A stretch of 64,000 bases of DNA from Acanthochromis polyacanthus (taxonomy: Eukaryota > Chordata > Actinopteri > Pomacentridae). How positions within the stretch are numbered: the first letter of the stretch is position 1; each line of letters begins with the position of its first letter. The position numbers were made by a program, and so were the translations under genes. Positions 1-11,501 of this stretch are shown piece by piece. Under the pieces are notes generated by a model, which was not told the DNA's origin, did no database searches, and saw nothing but the letters and a program-made list of their open reading frames with translations. Location: NCBI RefSeq assembly GCF_021347895.1, contig NC_067118.1, positions 38,801,755 through 38,865,754 of the forward strand, read 5' to 3'.

Positions 1-102
1 TGGCGCTGTAATGTGCCATATGAAAACACTAACGAAGTGACAGCTGGATGTGCAGCCTCGACAGGTACGTAATATCTCTGTAAACAGTCCTAAACAGCCA
101 AA

Positions 103-634
103 CCCTCGTGTCGTCCTGCGAGTCAAAATTGACCCGTTTTAAAGTTTGAAAATGTAGAGAAAAAAAAATTCACAGTGAAGCTTCGGATGTCCACATTTTC
201 AGCATTTTTGGGAAATCTTTGAACATTTTTTGGTGGAAAAAAGAAATGCTAAAAATGTTTCTTTAGAATTTTCACAAAAAAATCAACCAAAATCCAGCGA
301 ATTTCGCTGGATTTTGGTTGATTTTTTGTGAATGTTCTTAAGAAAATATTGCAAGTTTTACTGATATATACAGTATGGAATCACTTTAGATATTCTAGAA
401 TTTTGGGGGGGAGATTTTTACTAATTTTTTGAAATTATTTACAAGAATATTGTTGCCAAATTTGAGGGATTTTTTTTTAAAAATTTAAGGGAAACTTTTA
501 AGGAATTATTGGAATTCCTGAAGGTTTGGGAAATTTTTTAGAAATTTGGGGGATTTTTTTGCTGAATTTTTTGTATTCTTTTCAGTCAAGGAAACAATAT
601 TTTTTGGTGTCTGTAAATGAAGACAACAGGAGGG
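103..634 (+). mobile_element. piggyBac-like MITE copy A (532 bp)
   Basis: Begins CCCTCGTGTCGTCCTGCGAG and ends GACAACAGGAGGG followed by TTAA. The left TTAA has decayed. An internal inverted repeat of about 35 bp per arm centres on position 302, around CCAGCGAA and its complement. It has no coding capacity. This near-full-length copy represents the family. Confidence 0.8.
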
Positions 635-1677
635 TTAAAGCTGCTGAGACGACATCATTAGACACTTTATTTAATGAATACCCTGTTTGGAGGCGGGCCA
701 TCAGGGAAGTCTTGAGGGGGAGGCGGGAAGCGCTGGCTGTTGCTTCTGCTGAACGAACGGCTCTGAGAAGCAACTGAAGGAGGAAAGTAATTGGGGGCAG
801 GTGGCTGCCAGCCATCGTAGAACTCTGGGATGTAAGGAGGGACATGAGGACCGGTCCATTGAGACCTGTGAGGGAAGAGACCAGGAATCTGTCAGCCAAC
901 TAACAGAAAAAAAGATATCGAATTATAGTATTCATGTTATGTTGTACTGTCGGGGAGGTACTTTTCGAGAAGATGTCCTCTGTTTATTTTGGTTTCTTTT
1001 GGTTGGATGACCATGAAAAACTAATTATGTTTCAGAAGAGGAACTTTTTTCGTAGCAGAATTTCTTTGCCAGACCTGGGATAAAAGGCAACGTATTTTGT
1101 GTGAGAACTGAGCAGCAGAATAAAGTGTGTAGAAATTATTTTAAATTGATAAATTTCTAATTTACAATCTGCAATTCTGTTAATGTCTTCTCTGTGATTT
1201 TTACGCTTTACAAGTCGGGCCGGATTGGACTCTGTGGCCGGCCAGTTTTGTCCCACGGGCCACATGTTTGACAGCCCTGATGTAAGGTAACAGGGGTCAT
1301 TACTGAGATAACAACATGATTTGTGATAAATAGACTATAATAAAGTGCCCATATTAGCTATACACTCATGTGTCTTTTTCCTTTATTAGCTACACTGCAA
1401 ACATTTACTCTGGACCAATGAAGATATCTCAATAAAGACATGAAATAAATTATTCTCAACATGCTTTCATTGCACATGCACTATAAGGTGTAGTAAATAT
1501 AAAGTTACAGCCAGCAGACTGAGAAGATAAAGACAGAAAATAAGAAGAAAACACAATCCTACAGCTGTCCAAAGGTTAAATGAATCTATCTACGAGCAGC
1601 TCTGAAGCTCACTGACCAACATGTAAACAAAGGGTTAAAAAAAAGACAAGTTGTGGTTTGACAGCGAGTCAAAATGA

Positions 1678-1852
1678 AGTCTCTCGGCGCCCAACTGGCT
1701 GAAGGAGCAACCTGTGAACGGGGGCTATAATCCCCGACCCAACAGCCTGGGTCTGATTCCAGCTCACGGCCCTTTGCTGGAAATCTTCCCCAGATTCTTC
1801 TCCCTACTTTCCTGTCTGCCTCTCTACCAGCCTCTCCAATAAAGCCAAAAAA
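1678..1852 (+). mobile_element. tRNA-derived SINE
   Basis: tRNA-like head (CGCCCAACTGGCTGAAGGAG, box B-like GGGTCTGATTCCAGCTC) followed by a CT-rich body (CTTTCCTGTCTGCCTCTC) and an AATAAAGCC-poly(A) tail. Not a working tRNA gene. Confidence 0.65.
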
Positions 1853-2114
1853 AAAGACTCTCCACTGGTTGCTTGGCTGTAACTTTCTGATTTTAGATTG
1901 TTTTATCTTCTGACAGAGGCAGGCAAGTAGTTTAACATTCAACGGACTGACGTTTCCTCTCTTTGAATGCTACGTAAGCCATTCACTAATTCTGTACTGA
2001 TCAGTTAGCAGCTCTTAAGAAAGGCCTTTGGGTTACCAGGTTTGTGGAAAACCCCTTTAGCTGATGTTTAATCATATATATATGTGGTGTTTTGGCAGTA
2101 CAGTGTACTATTAA

Positions 2115-2211
2115 CCCTTGTGTCGTTCTGCAGGTCAAAATTGACCCGTTTTAAAGTTTGAAAATGTGGAAAAAGTAAAGTAAAGTAAAAAAAGTAAAGA
2201 CAACAGAAGGC
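2115..2211 (+). mobile_element. piggyBac-like MITE copy B, 97-bp deletion form
   Basis: Starts CCCTTGTGTCGTTCTGCAGG and ends GACAACAGAAGGC, with intact TTAA at 2111-2114 and 2212-2215. Only the two termini remain, joined by a short AAAGT-rich stretch, so about 430 bp of the usual element is missing. Confidence 0.75.
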
Positions 2212-2457
2212 TTAACTGATCGAGGGTGTCCAAATTACAGTGTTTTTTGTTGCCAAACATTTAGAATTTACCATCACAACTATCTAACATTTGTTCCTTA
2301 TGTCACAAACACAGCAAACAGACGCACTACACCCCGAGTCAGGGCGTGACAGGGCCAGTGTAGGTGCTCTTACAGTCAGAGGACCATTTATGAGAGGGTC
2401 ACGAACTTTCTGAAAAGACTCGTGTATGCGTCAGACGCCTAAAAAAAGCTGCCCTAC

Positions 2458-4551
2458 CTGGAGATGTTCCAACATTCTCCCAGAAACCTCCACAGCTGGT
2501 CCTCCTCGGGGCTCACCACCTGGTTGATGAGCCCCACGGCCTCCTCGGTCAGCAGGGGAGACAGCACAGTGGGAGGAACTTCTTCGGGATATGGACGAAC
2601 TATCTGTGGAAATGTGGCACAGAGGCTCAGTAGAGCAGAGATTAAATGACAGAGAACAACAAGGGCCTTAAACATGGACAAAGGAAAGCGTACCAGGTTT
2701 AAACAGTTGAAGAAGATGTGGACGTAATCACCAGCACTGGTGGTTTTCAGCATCCCATCCAGCTGGCCCTGTGATATAATGAAGAGGTTTCAGTCCAATG
2801 CTTTTCTGGCTACAATAAAACATTCCAGCTTCGGTCAAACTCTTTACAAAACCACTTGGGTCAGCATAAAATCTGTGGGAACAGTTAACCGAGCAAGTAT
2901 TTACCAGAAGATTGAATCCATATTTGACTTTCTGAAGACAGAAGATATATTCCTCTATAGGCGGCAGAATGGGACCTGGTGCTGCAGGAGATGAAGTTAA
3001 ACACTCAACACACATCTATAACAGACGTTACTTTTAGAATTACACTGGAAAAAAGCCCCCCTCAAAACAAGAAAAAAAACTGATTTCAAAGAAATTTTTA
3101 CCTTGAAATAAGTGAGAAAAAAAATCTGCCAGTAGAACAAGTGAAAAATGGTTGGGTAAGATTTCTTGAAAAATAAGAATCTTGAGATCCGAAAATTGTC
3201 TGGGAAAATTTATTTTAAGCTCCTGTTTTCTTCATTTATGGCACCAAAAAATATTGCTCCTTTGTCTGAAAAAAATCTAAAAATTCAGCAAAAAATCCCC
3301 AAATTTATAAAAATTTGCAAAATCTTCAGGAAGAAAAGTTTCCCTTAAAAGTTTTATTTAAAAGAAATCCCCAAATTTGGCAAGAAACAAAATTAAAAAA
3401 TAAAAAATCTAAAAATTGTAAATATTTTTTAAACAATGAATAAAAATCTTCAAAAAATCCTAAAAATATCTAAAGTGATTACACATATATCAGTAAAACT
3501 TCTAGTATTTTCTTTAAGAACATTTCTTTTTTTTCCACCAAAAAATGTTAAAAAATATCGCAAAAAAGTTTTAAAATGTGGAAGTTTTCACTGCGAAAAT
3601 ATATATATATTTTCCCCACATTTTTAAACTTTAAAAAGGGTCAATCTGACCCGCAGGACGACACGAGGGTTAAAACAAGATAATTTCAAGATTGTTTGAC
3701 TTAACAAGACATTTAAGATGCGTTGTCCTAAAACAAGTCCCTCCATCTTGCTGAAATGTCACTTGTTGAGTGAATTTATTTTAAATCAAATGGGATGAGA
3801 CATTTTGACTAAAAATAAGACAAACAGACTTGGTAAGATTTTGAGTTTTTGCAGTGTCTGTGAGAAGACAAATTAGTCAAGGACATTACCAGAATTCTTT
3901 AAGTTCTTCTTGTCTCTTCCTTTTTTCTTTTTCTTGTCTTCTTGCGGTGGCGGTGCGTTCAACACAGCCAACAGTTTGTTGATGAAGATATCCAAGTCAT
4001 CTAAAACATGGTTTAGAATCTCCTGTGGCGAGAAATAGACGAATGAAGTGAAACTGTGTGAATCAAAAACATGTACGAACAGGTTTCCCTTGAGATGACT
4101 CATAATTAGACAGTTTTGATTTATTGTCAGTTGATTTAATTTGCTAACTATCGCAGCACTGACCGTTTTCCTTTCTGTTTCAGCCTTCTCATGCATCTGA
4201 AGGTCATGACGATCAGGAGGGTAAAATGTTTCCTCTGGTGAGCTGTAGATCCCTGGTGGAGGCGTATTTACTGATTGGAATAAAGAGGAAACAAATCAAA
4301 CAGGATGTGGACACACTGTAAAACACACTAGAGAGAGTTTATAGCTTAACTGCTGAGAACACGTCCGTTTTGTTTGTTTTTTTGAGGAAATTAAAAATGT
4401 GCCAATCAGTTGTAGATAAGCATGATTATGTAAGATATTTATTTGGATTATTTAAAAATATTTTCAACGTAAAGGACCTATAAAAAAAGCATCCCCTCCT
4501 TGAAAGTTTTCCTTTTTTATTTCAATTCAACACTGAATCATTGCCGATTTA

Positions 4552-4591
<40 letters not shown>

Positions 4592-4673
4592 GGGGGGGGA
4601 ATTAAAAAAATAACAAAAAACTCTTTCATGTCTAAGTGAAAACTGATTTGATAGATAGACAGATGGATGGATG

Positions 4674-4755
<82 letters not shown>

Positions 4756-7700
4756 ACTCATAATCCCCACACATCCTGACAGAGCTTGGGCAGTTTTGTA
4801 AAGAAGAATGGGGTAAAAAAAAAAAAAAAGACGTGAAATCTTTCCACACAGGCTCAGTGCTGTAACTGCAGCCAGTAAACTAAAGCCACTAAAAACTGGC
4901 CTTAAGAGAATGAGTATTCATGCTTCACTCGTCACTTGTTTTATGTTTTTTATTTTTAATTGACTGTCTCATAAATTCTTATCAGAAAAATCTACTTAAA
5001 TTGTTAATGATTCAACGTTGAAGAGCAATAAATGACGAAAACTTCCAAGAGGGGATGAAGACCTTCCGCAGGTCTTATACCTGGCTCTCTGTTGCCCCAC
5101 AGTGGGGGTGGATGGTTCAGTGGTGACGGGGGCGGTGATTGCTCAACAGGACGGGGATTAGGGATCCGGAAGTTTCCTGAAGCACGTTGACCGATGATAT
5201 TTTCGAGATGACTCCTGAAAACATGAACAGATTTCTAGACTTGTCTGCTTTGCTGCGGATGTGATTTGATCTCTGTTTGTATTCTAACACCATACCTGAT
5301 GTCCTCTCTGCTTGGTTCCACATCATCACTTCCACCGTTTCTGATCATCTTGTCCAGATCACTCTTTATGTCCTGTGCCTGGTAAAACAAACCTGGCTTT
5401 AATCAGCTGCCTCCATCTATGCTGCTGTGATGAGGACTACAAACATCCTCCCTTCTCTGGAGGTCCAAGTAAAGCTCAGGAGCTCAGCGGTGGTTCTTGT
5501 GAAATGTGACTCACCCCGGTTTCCTCACACTGGAACAAGAAGACCTGACGGTTGCGTTTGCTGTGTTCCTGAACAGTTAATGTCAGCACGGAGTCGTAGG
5601 CGCAGCTTTCCAACACGGCTTTGGTTTGTGTGATGGAACTCAAACTCATCGAATCCAGCTCCGTCTGTACAATAAAGATTGATCAAACACAAGTTAACCT
5701 AAGAGAATACACAGCTAATAGTCTATACTGTCTGAACATTAAAGTCAAGCCAAACATCTAATATGTTGTATTGTCACACTCTTAGTGCTTATCTCCATCT
5801 TGATGGTTGGTTGACTTAGAAAACGGCTCATATCTTATATATAATACACTGCAAAAACTCAAAATCTTACCAAGTCTATTTGTATTATTTTTAGTCCAAA
5901 TGTTGTATCCCACTTGATTTAAGATAAATTCACTTAACAAGAGACATTTTAACAAGATGGAGGGACTTGTTTTTAGACAATGCATTTTAAATATCATGTT
6001 CAGTCAAAGAATCATGAAATTATCTTGTTTTGAGTTGAATTTACAAGAAAACACAAAAAAAGTTTAATACATTTCAAATTAGGAGATTATGTGAAAGCAA
6101 AAATCTACTTTTGAATGAAAAACTGCTAATTTTGTAGCATTTCTGGCTTATTTTAAGACACTAAGACACTAAGCTTGACAATCCTGGTAAAATACAGCTT
6201 AATATAGGTTTTCCCAGCTAATTTTAAGATCTCAACATTCTAAATATCATATCTTATTTTTAGAAATCTTACCAAGCCATTTTTCACTTGTTCTATTGGC
6301 AGATTTTTTCACTTATTTCAAGGTAAAAGTTCCTTAAAATGTGTTTTTTTCTTGTTATGAGAGGGGCATTTTTTCCAGTGTGCTTATACCTATACTTTTG
6401 GAGTATCTCATATTTTTCGTAAGTACACATAATTATGCAGAATTTTCTTTTAAGATCTACAGTCATTTTAGGCTATGTTAAATTTCAGTTAAAGCAGTTA
6501 CTATTGTGCAGTTTCGCTAACTGATTATCCTTCTGGTGTGTACTTTTGGCTCTTCTTGTCAGCCTTTAATCAGTAGTGTGTTTCTGAATTTGCAGCAAGA
6601 TCCTTCGAGTTTCTACAAGAACCTTACTACGTTTATGTTGTTGTTTGTTCAAGAACTCGATAAAACCTTCACTTCAAATCCATCCAACACCTTAGAATTG
6701 AACCAGAACACTAGGTTGAACTGAAAAGCTTTGGGGTCAATATATAATTGTGGGACTTTTTGTATCATAGTCGATATTTTTGCTGTTTTCATTCCTAAAG
6801 TCAACATGGCCGTCTATAACCAAACACCACATGGCATATTTAGCGAAAGATTCTTCTACATATTATATGTATAATTGAGTAAAACTGAAACGGAAAGTTA
6901 TTTATGAAGAAATTCACACTTGACTCACACACTACTTTATATTAAATAACTCAGAAAGCCTTGGAGTCTTTTCTTCAGGAGGAAATGACATCATGTGGAG
7001 CAGGTCATGTGATCTGGAATTAACACACTTCCTGGAGAGGTGTTTTTGTGATGAGGAATTTAGCTGAAAGTGATTTCTTGGACACAGATACAATTTGTTA
7101 TTTTCCATCTAAAATGTGATATATTGCCAAAAAAGAAATATCTGTCATGATTATCTCAACTTAATAAAAAGAACACAAGCAAAACTATTTCTGAATCAGC
7201 TCATTTTATTATTTTTTATCTAATTAGAAGGTGGTTGTTATTAAATTGTGACCGTTATTTAGTTGACATTTTAGTGATATCCAGTCATTTTTTATTAATA
7301 GATGATTGTTCTATAACAAATAATGATGGAATTTGTAAAGACATGATCATAATGAACATAAAACCTTTTATTTTTTACTTTTAATAAAAATGTATGCAAG
7401 ATACATCCCATGGACTTCAAAAGTCCCTCAATTATATATTGACCTCGAGACAGCAGGTATGGAACTTTGCTTTTGCCCACACAGTGTAGTTTTATCTGAA
7501 GAATGCAGCTTCTAGGCACTAATTTGCCAGGTAATAATTCCACCAACCTTGGTTTCGATGTCGCTGAGAACAAGATATCCCCTCTGAACCTCCATGATCA
7601 TGTCTTGAGGCCACAGGCGGCCTTTGGCATCCAGCCTCTTGAGCTTGGCCACGCAGTCGTTCTCTGTCCTCAGGTCTCTGCCGTCCAGCTCACAGGTGAA

Positions 7701-9347
7701 CAGATGCTGTGGAGTCAGACAGGAGGGTTTCAGGTGAGGAGAGCTGAAAGGTGTGCAGTTACTGACGTGTTTGTCTCCATGCTGGCGTAGATTTACCTCC
7801 ACTCTGACGTGAAAGCCGTCGGATTGTCTGTTCAGCTTGTCCGAATATTCTTTTCTCTGCACTGATGTAAAGAGCAGCTGTGAACATGTTTTGTTCTCAC
7901 AGTAATTAGCATATAATCACTGGTGTCTTTTTTAAAATGTGAACATACTGTATATATTCCTTCCACTGGGTCTGGACATGTCGTTTCTCTGCAGTGGAGA
8001 CGGCTTGAGGTCATCGTTATGGAAAGTACGTCTCTGCAGGTTGAAGTCTTCCTGTGAGAAACCCCTGAACAACAATAAAAGGTGTCTCATCAAACAGGGC
8101 AAGTGGGGTACATGAGTCAACAGCTTGGGCATGTTACAGAGTTATAAAATCGTCACAGTTTCCAGTACAGCGACCTGGAGATAAGCTATCCACAGTTCAA
8201 GACTCCAATCAGCTGCAGAGTGACTAAGCAACAGTGTTGTTTTATCATTTAAGGGTGTAAACTGGCATGTCAGGTGTTGTAAAGACGTACCAATAGTCCT
8301 CAGAGCGCTAAACCAAACGGATACATGACTGGTGAAGCATGTGGGGAAGTTTTTTATGTACGATATGAGAACATTAACCCTTGTGTCATCTTAAAGTTAG
8401 AAAATGTGGAAAAAATATATATTTTCACAGTGAAAACCTCCACATTTTCCACATTTTTGGTAAACCCTTTTCTTAAAGAAAATATTACAACTTTAACTAA
8501 CATATGGAATCACTTTAGATACTTTTAGGAATTTTTTTTGAAAGATTATTATTTGTTTTTTGAAAATATTTACAATTAAATTTTTTTTAATTTTATATCT
8601 TGCAAAATTTGTTTATTTTTTTGGGGGGGGGATAAAACTTTTAAAGAAAACTTTTAAGGAATTTTCCTTTCTGAAGATTTTGCAATTTTTTTGTAAATTT
8701 TGGGAAATTTTTGCTGAGTTTTTGAATTTTTTTCTGACTTTTTTTTCTTATTTTAACACACACATTCTTTTAACACAGTATTTAGGAGTACTTTACTGTC
8801 CCATACGTGAGGAACAAATAAAAGTACTTCAAAAATACAACGTTCTTTTTAAAGTTGTTTGTCTTTTTGTGTGTAACTGGTTGTCTTGCTTGGTTGTCAT
8901 TTTTAAGCTGCTTGTATGCCCTTTTAATTGCCCCTTGGGGACAAATAACGTTTTTTGAACTGAACTGAATTGAATAGAAAGGGAACAATATTTTTTGGTG
9001 TTGTAAATGAGGACACAGGAGGTTTATGACTAAAAAAAAAACACTCTGAGGAATGAATAAAAACTTCTAAACAGGTCCCTGAAACCTTTTGAAGACAACA
9101 AAGCTGTTAAGTCGGTGGTGGATTTGTTCATCTGGGTCAGCTTTGTTTTGTTTTGTTGCTGTTTTTGTACTTTTATTGTAATTTCTGCCCGCTATAATTG
9201 GTTTAGCTCTTGTTCCACCTTAATCAGGAGATTTGTAGGTAATGAGACATAAAGATGTGTCCTGTTTGTTTCTATTAGTCATATTTTTAATTTAAAAAAT
9301 ACTTTTACTGACCTCGGGGAATAGGAGAAAGGACTGTTTCCATACAT
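2458..9347 (-). CDS. eps8l3: EPS8-like protein 3, 5' part of the gene (12 coding exons; 3' end outside the window)
   Basis: EPS8-family adaptors link receptor signalling to actin remodelling. Coding exons in transcript order (high to low coordinate): 9347-9313, 8064-7949, 7861-7797, 7706-7548, 5664-5515, 5378-5296, 5214-5081, 4270-4164, 4022-3890, 2981-2905, 2768-2694, 2603-2458. Every phase joins, giving about 426 residues. The start ATG at 9347 follows a likely acceptor at 9360. MSRPSGRNIYMQRKEYSDKL at about residues 41-60 closely resembles the start of mammalian EPS8L3. Next comes a PTB-type region (about 60-170, with LKRLDAKGRLWPQDMI), a proline-rich linker (PPPSPLNHPPP), a basic KKKKKGRDKK stretch and the conserved EPS8 helical region ending in LWRFLGECWNISR. 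The SH3 domain and C-terminal region expected next were not found in 1-2457, so the following exon probably lies outside. Introns carry several TTAA-flanked elements. EPS8L3 is preferred over other EPS8 members because of the N-terminal motif; a versus b copy cannot be decided. Confidence 0.9.
3043..3856 (-). mobile_element. CACTG-ended repeat copy R1 (interrupted by MITE C)
   Basis: Ends read CACTGGAAAAAAGCCCCCC and TTTTTGCAGTG. This short non-coding element occurs five times in the window. The superfamily is not assigned; target duplications were not clear. Confidence 0.65.
3219..3669 (-). mobile_element. piggyBac-like MITE copy C, inside a CACTG-ended repeat
   Basis: Right end ACGACACGAGGG precedes TTAA at 3670-3673. 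The left end (CTCCTGTTTTCTTC) is fused to the host repeat through a small deletion, so its exact limit is uncertain by a few bases. Orientation relative to its host repeat matches copies G and K. Confidence 0.7.
4552..4588 (+). repeat. (GT)n microsatellite
   Basis: About 18 GT units in an eps8l3 intron, followed by a G run. Confidence 0.9.
4650..4754 (+). repeat. (GATA)n microsatellite
   Basis: About 25 GATA/GATG units in an eps8l3 intron. Long frames reading SIYLSIYL are artefacts of this repeat. Confidence 0.95.
5847..6380 (+). mobile_element. CACTG-ended repeat copy R2, uninterrupted (534 bp)
   Basis: Runs from CACTGCAAAAACTCAAAATC to TTTTTTCCAGTG without an insertion, so it serves as the empty reference for the other copies. 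It lies in an eps8l3 intron. Confidence 0.7.
6735..7444 (+). mobile_element. GGTCAATATATAATTG repeat, complete copy (710 bp)
   Basis: Both ends are inverted copies of GGTCAATATATAATTG. The element is AT-rich without a frame and contains AACATGGCCGTCTATAACC. Related copies are at 24787, 36782 and 45690. Likely a non-autonomous DNA transposon; superfamily not assigned. Confidence 0.62.
8378..9024 (+). mobile_element. piggyBac-like MITE copy D, with a LINE tail inserted
   Basis: Starts CCCTTGTGTCATC after TTAA at 8374-8377. The right end is worn (GGACACAGGAGG then TTTA). The copy is split near 8752-8979 by a stretch ending in a GCCCCTTGGGG-type LINE 3' tail. Confidence 0.7.
8752..8979 (+). mobile_element. 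LINE-type 3' tail inserted in MITE copy D
   Basis: Ends AATTGCCCCTTGGGGACAAA followed by short GAACTGAACTGAATTGAAT repeats, the usual look of fish LINE 3' ends. It interrupts the MITE between its TTTTTTCT and GGAAACAATATT stretches. Confidence 0.5.
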
Positions 9348-9677
9348 CCTTAGTCGACACTGCTTCTTTCTTCAGACCGGTCAGAATCACTTTGAAGTTG
9401 TTTCAACCTAGAAGAAATGACGTCTCTGAAGCTAACCAAGTGACGCAATTCGTTACTCAACACAACAGATGACATGTAGATTCTCTCTCCAGTTAACCCA
9501 CAAAACATCTCTTCTAACCAGATTGGACATTTCCACATTCTGAAAAAATAAAACCTAGTTTCAGCCTCAGGGGTTTAACTGCTACAGTTTTGTGTTGTCT
9601 GGTGTGTCGTGATTCTTCTACGAGTTTTATCATTTACAATTTTCCTGATTGGAGAGTTGCTTTGAAGTGGAATATGA

Positions 9678-10431
9678 CCCTCCTGTTGTCTTCATTTGCC
9701 AAAAAACATCGTTTCCTTGTCTGAAAAAAAAAAATGTAAAAACAAATTCAGCAAAAAAAATTCCTCAAATTTCTAAAAATTTGCAAAACCTTCAGGAAAA
9801 AAATCCAATAATTCCTTAAAAGTTTCCCTGAAAAAAGAATTTTTTAAAAAATTCCCCAAATTTGGCAAGAAAATTCTTGTAAATGTTTTCAAAAAATGAG
9901 TAAAATCTTCCAAAAAATCCTTAAAATATTTAAATTGATTACATTTGTATCAGTAAAACTTCTAATATTTTCTTTTAACCCTCGTGTCGTCGTTTTAAAG
10001 TTTGAAAATGTGGAAAAAAATATATGCTTTCACAGTGAAACTTCAGATGTCCACATTTTCAATATTTTTGAGAAATCTTTAAACATTTTTTTGGTGGATC
10101 AAAGAAATTTTCAGAAATTTGGGGAATTTTCTTGCTGAATTTTTGAATTTTATTCAGACAAGGAAACAATATTTTTTGGTGTCTATAAAGGAAGACAGCA
10201 GGAGGGTTAAGAACAACCAAAATCCAGCGAAACTTGCTGGATTTTCTTTTTTTTTTCTTCTGTGAATGTTCTTAAGAAACATTCTTTATTTTTCCACCAA
10301 AAACTGCTCAAAATTTTGCCAAAAATGTCGAAAATGTGGACGTCAGAAGTTTCACTGTGAATTTTTTATTTTTTTTCCCACATTTTCAAACTTTAAAACG
10401 GGTCAATTTGACCCACAGGACAACATGAGGG
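9678..10431 (-). mobile_element. piggyBac-like MITE copy E1, interrupted by copy E2
   Basis: Starts CCCTCCTGTTGTCTTCATTT and ends ACAACATGAGGG. The flanking bases (ATGA and TTCA) are decayed or mutated TTAA. Copy E2 sits inside it at a TTAA that is part of the family's own sequence (TTTTCTTTAAGAAC). Confidence 0.75.
9979..10206 (+). mobile_element. piggyBac-like MITE copy E2, nested inside E1
   Basis: A 228-bp copy from CCCTCGTGTCGTCG to GACAGCAGGAGGG, with TTAA on both sides (9975-9978 and 10207-10210). It is internally deleted. It must be younger than E1. Confidence 0.78.
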
Positions 10432-10731
10432 TTCAAAGCAGGCAGAGGCAATAACAGAGCAAAACAAAGGCACTGCCCGGTTAATCAGTTACCAGAACTG
10501 TAATAAATTCAAGGTTTAATTCAACAAAAGCTTTCAGTACTTAAACTATCTTTAAGACTTTTTCTTGTGTCTGTACAGAGCAGGGTAATTAGTGAACCTG
10601 TGGAGCCGGTCCTGCTTTAAAGCATCGATTGGTTGAGGCATAAATCTAAAACACAAACACCTGCAGCAGCTCTGAGCACACACAGCAGCGCCACAGTTTA
10701 TTTTAGATCAAGTGTTAAACCAGTCACGTAC

Positions 10732-10787
10732 CTCCTGGACTGTACGAGGACGTAAGATGAGCTTTTCTGGCAACAACAACCCGCTTT
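10732..10787 (-). other. eps8l3: possible 5' untranslated exon of eps8l3
   Basis: On the minus strand this stretch is bounded by an acceptor (GCCCTCACAG) and a donor (GGAG|GTACGTGA). It has no useful open frame. It lies between the eps8l3 start exon and the candidate first exon, so an untranslated leader exon is the simplest reading. Inference from splice signals only. Confidence 0.35.
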
Positions 10788-10906
10788 CTGTGAGGGCAAA
10801 CACATTTCCATTTCAAAACAGGATGTTAACGCAGCCACCAGTAAAGATTTGTTGAATTAAACCCCCCGATCAGCATTTTTAACAGAATCACACAGTATCC
10901 AGTTAC

Positions 10907-11040
10907 CTCTCAGCTCGGCTCCACGGTCATTGCCGTTTTTCAGAAGGATTTAACACCAACTCCTCCGACAGCAGAAAGCATCTGTCCTTCCCTCACCTTA
11001 CCGAGAAAATTTCCTTTACTTCCGCTTGAAAGCACCAGGA
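10907..11040 (-). other. eps8l3: possible first, non-coding exon of eps8l3
   Basis: A minus-strand donor (GCTGAGAG|GTAACTGG) ends this stretch at 10907. The upper limit near 11040 is a guess. An ATG inside it reaches a stop after 13 codons, so the exon is non-coding if real. No TATA box or clear initiator was seen, and transcript data would be needed to fix the start site. Confidence 0.3.
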
Positions 11041-11341
11041 TCAAAGTGCAACGATGTGACGGATCCAGAGGGTGGGCCTGCTGTATCGTGCCAGATCTGT
11101 GGCTCATTCTGAGTCCAAAGGTTCAGAGGTGCTTCTCAGTTCCTCCTTCAAGCCGATCAAAGGTCTTAAGCGCTCTAGAAAACGCTCAGCTTATGCAGTT
11201 GTCTACCCCAATCATATTCTAATATGGCTATAAAACTAGTGCTGCCACCCAAAAAATGCAGTGAAATGTGAACAGAAACAAAAGAAAATCACTTGAAGCG
11301 GAAAAAATTCAAAGACCAGTTGAAGTTGAATAAGAGAACCA

Positions 11342-11347
11342 TTTATT
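11342..11347 (-). other. polyadenylation signal of atp5pb
   Basis: AATAAA on the minus strand, about 155 nt downstream of the atp5pb stop codon, is the first canonical hexamer seen there. Poly(A) site usage was not tested. Confidence 0.5.
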
Positions 11348-11501
11348 TTACCATCTGCTGACGTGTAAATACTGTACACACCCATACTATGGACAGAGAC
11401 AATCCTGTAGAGGAAATAGTTTATTATGAAAAGAAAAGTGGCGGCTCGTCTTGGGACAATGAGTTGGGGACTGAAGCAGGCGTCTCTGGAGCAGCCACCG
11501 T

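Larger units (their letters stand above)
1..2457. other. non-coding: probable eps8l3 intron
   Basis: No SH3-coding or other EPS8-like exon was found. The stretch holds MITE copies A and B, a SINE at 1678, a short GGCCGGATTGG-type repeat near 1200 and otherwise plain AT-rich sequence. Confidence 0.55.

Noticed and set aside
1586..1942. 118-codon minus frame
   Set aside because: Mostly the reverse strand of a SINE; no family resemblance.
4538..4849. Long minus frame reading SIYLSIYL
   Set aside because: It is a translation of the GATA microsatellite with GT-repeat and flanking sequence; no splice or family support.
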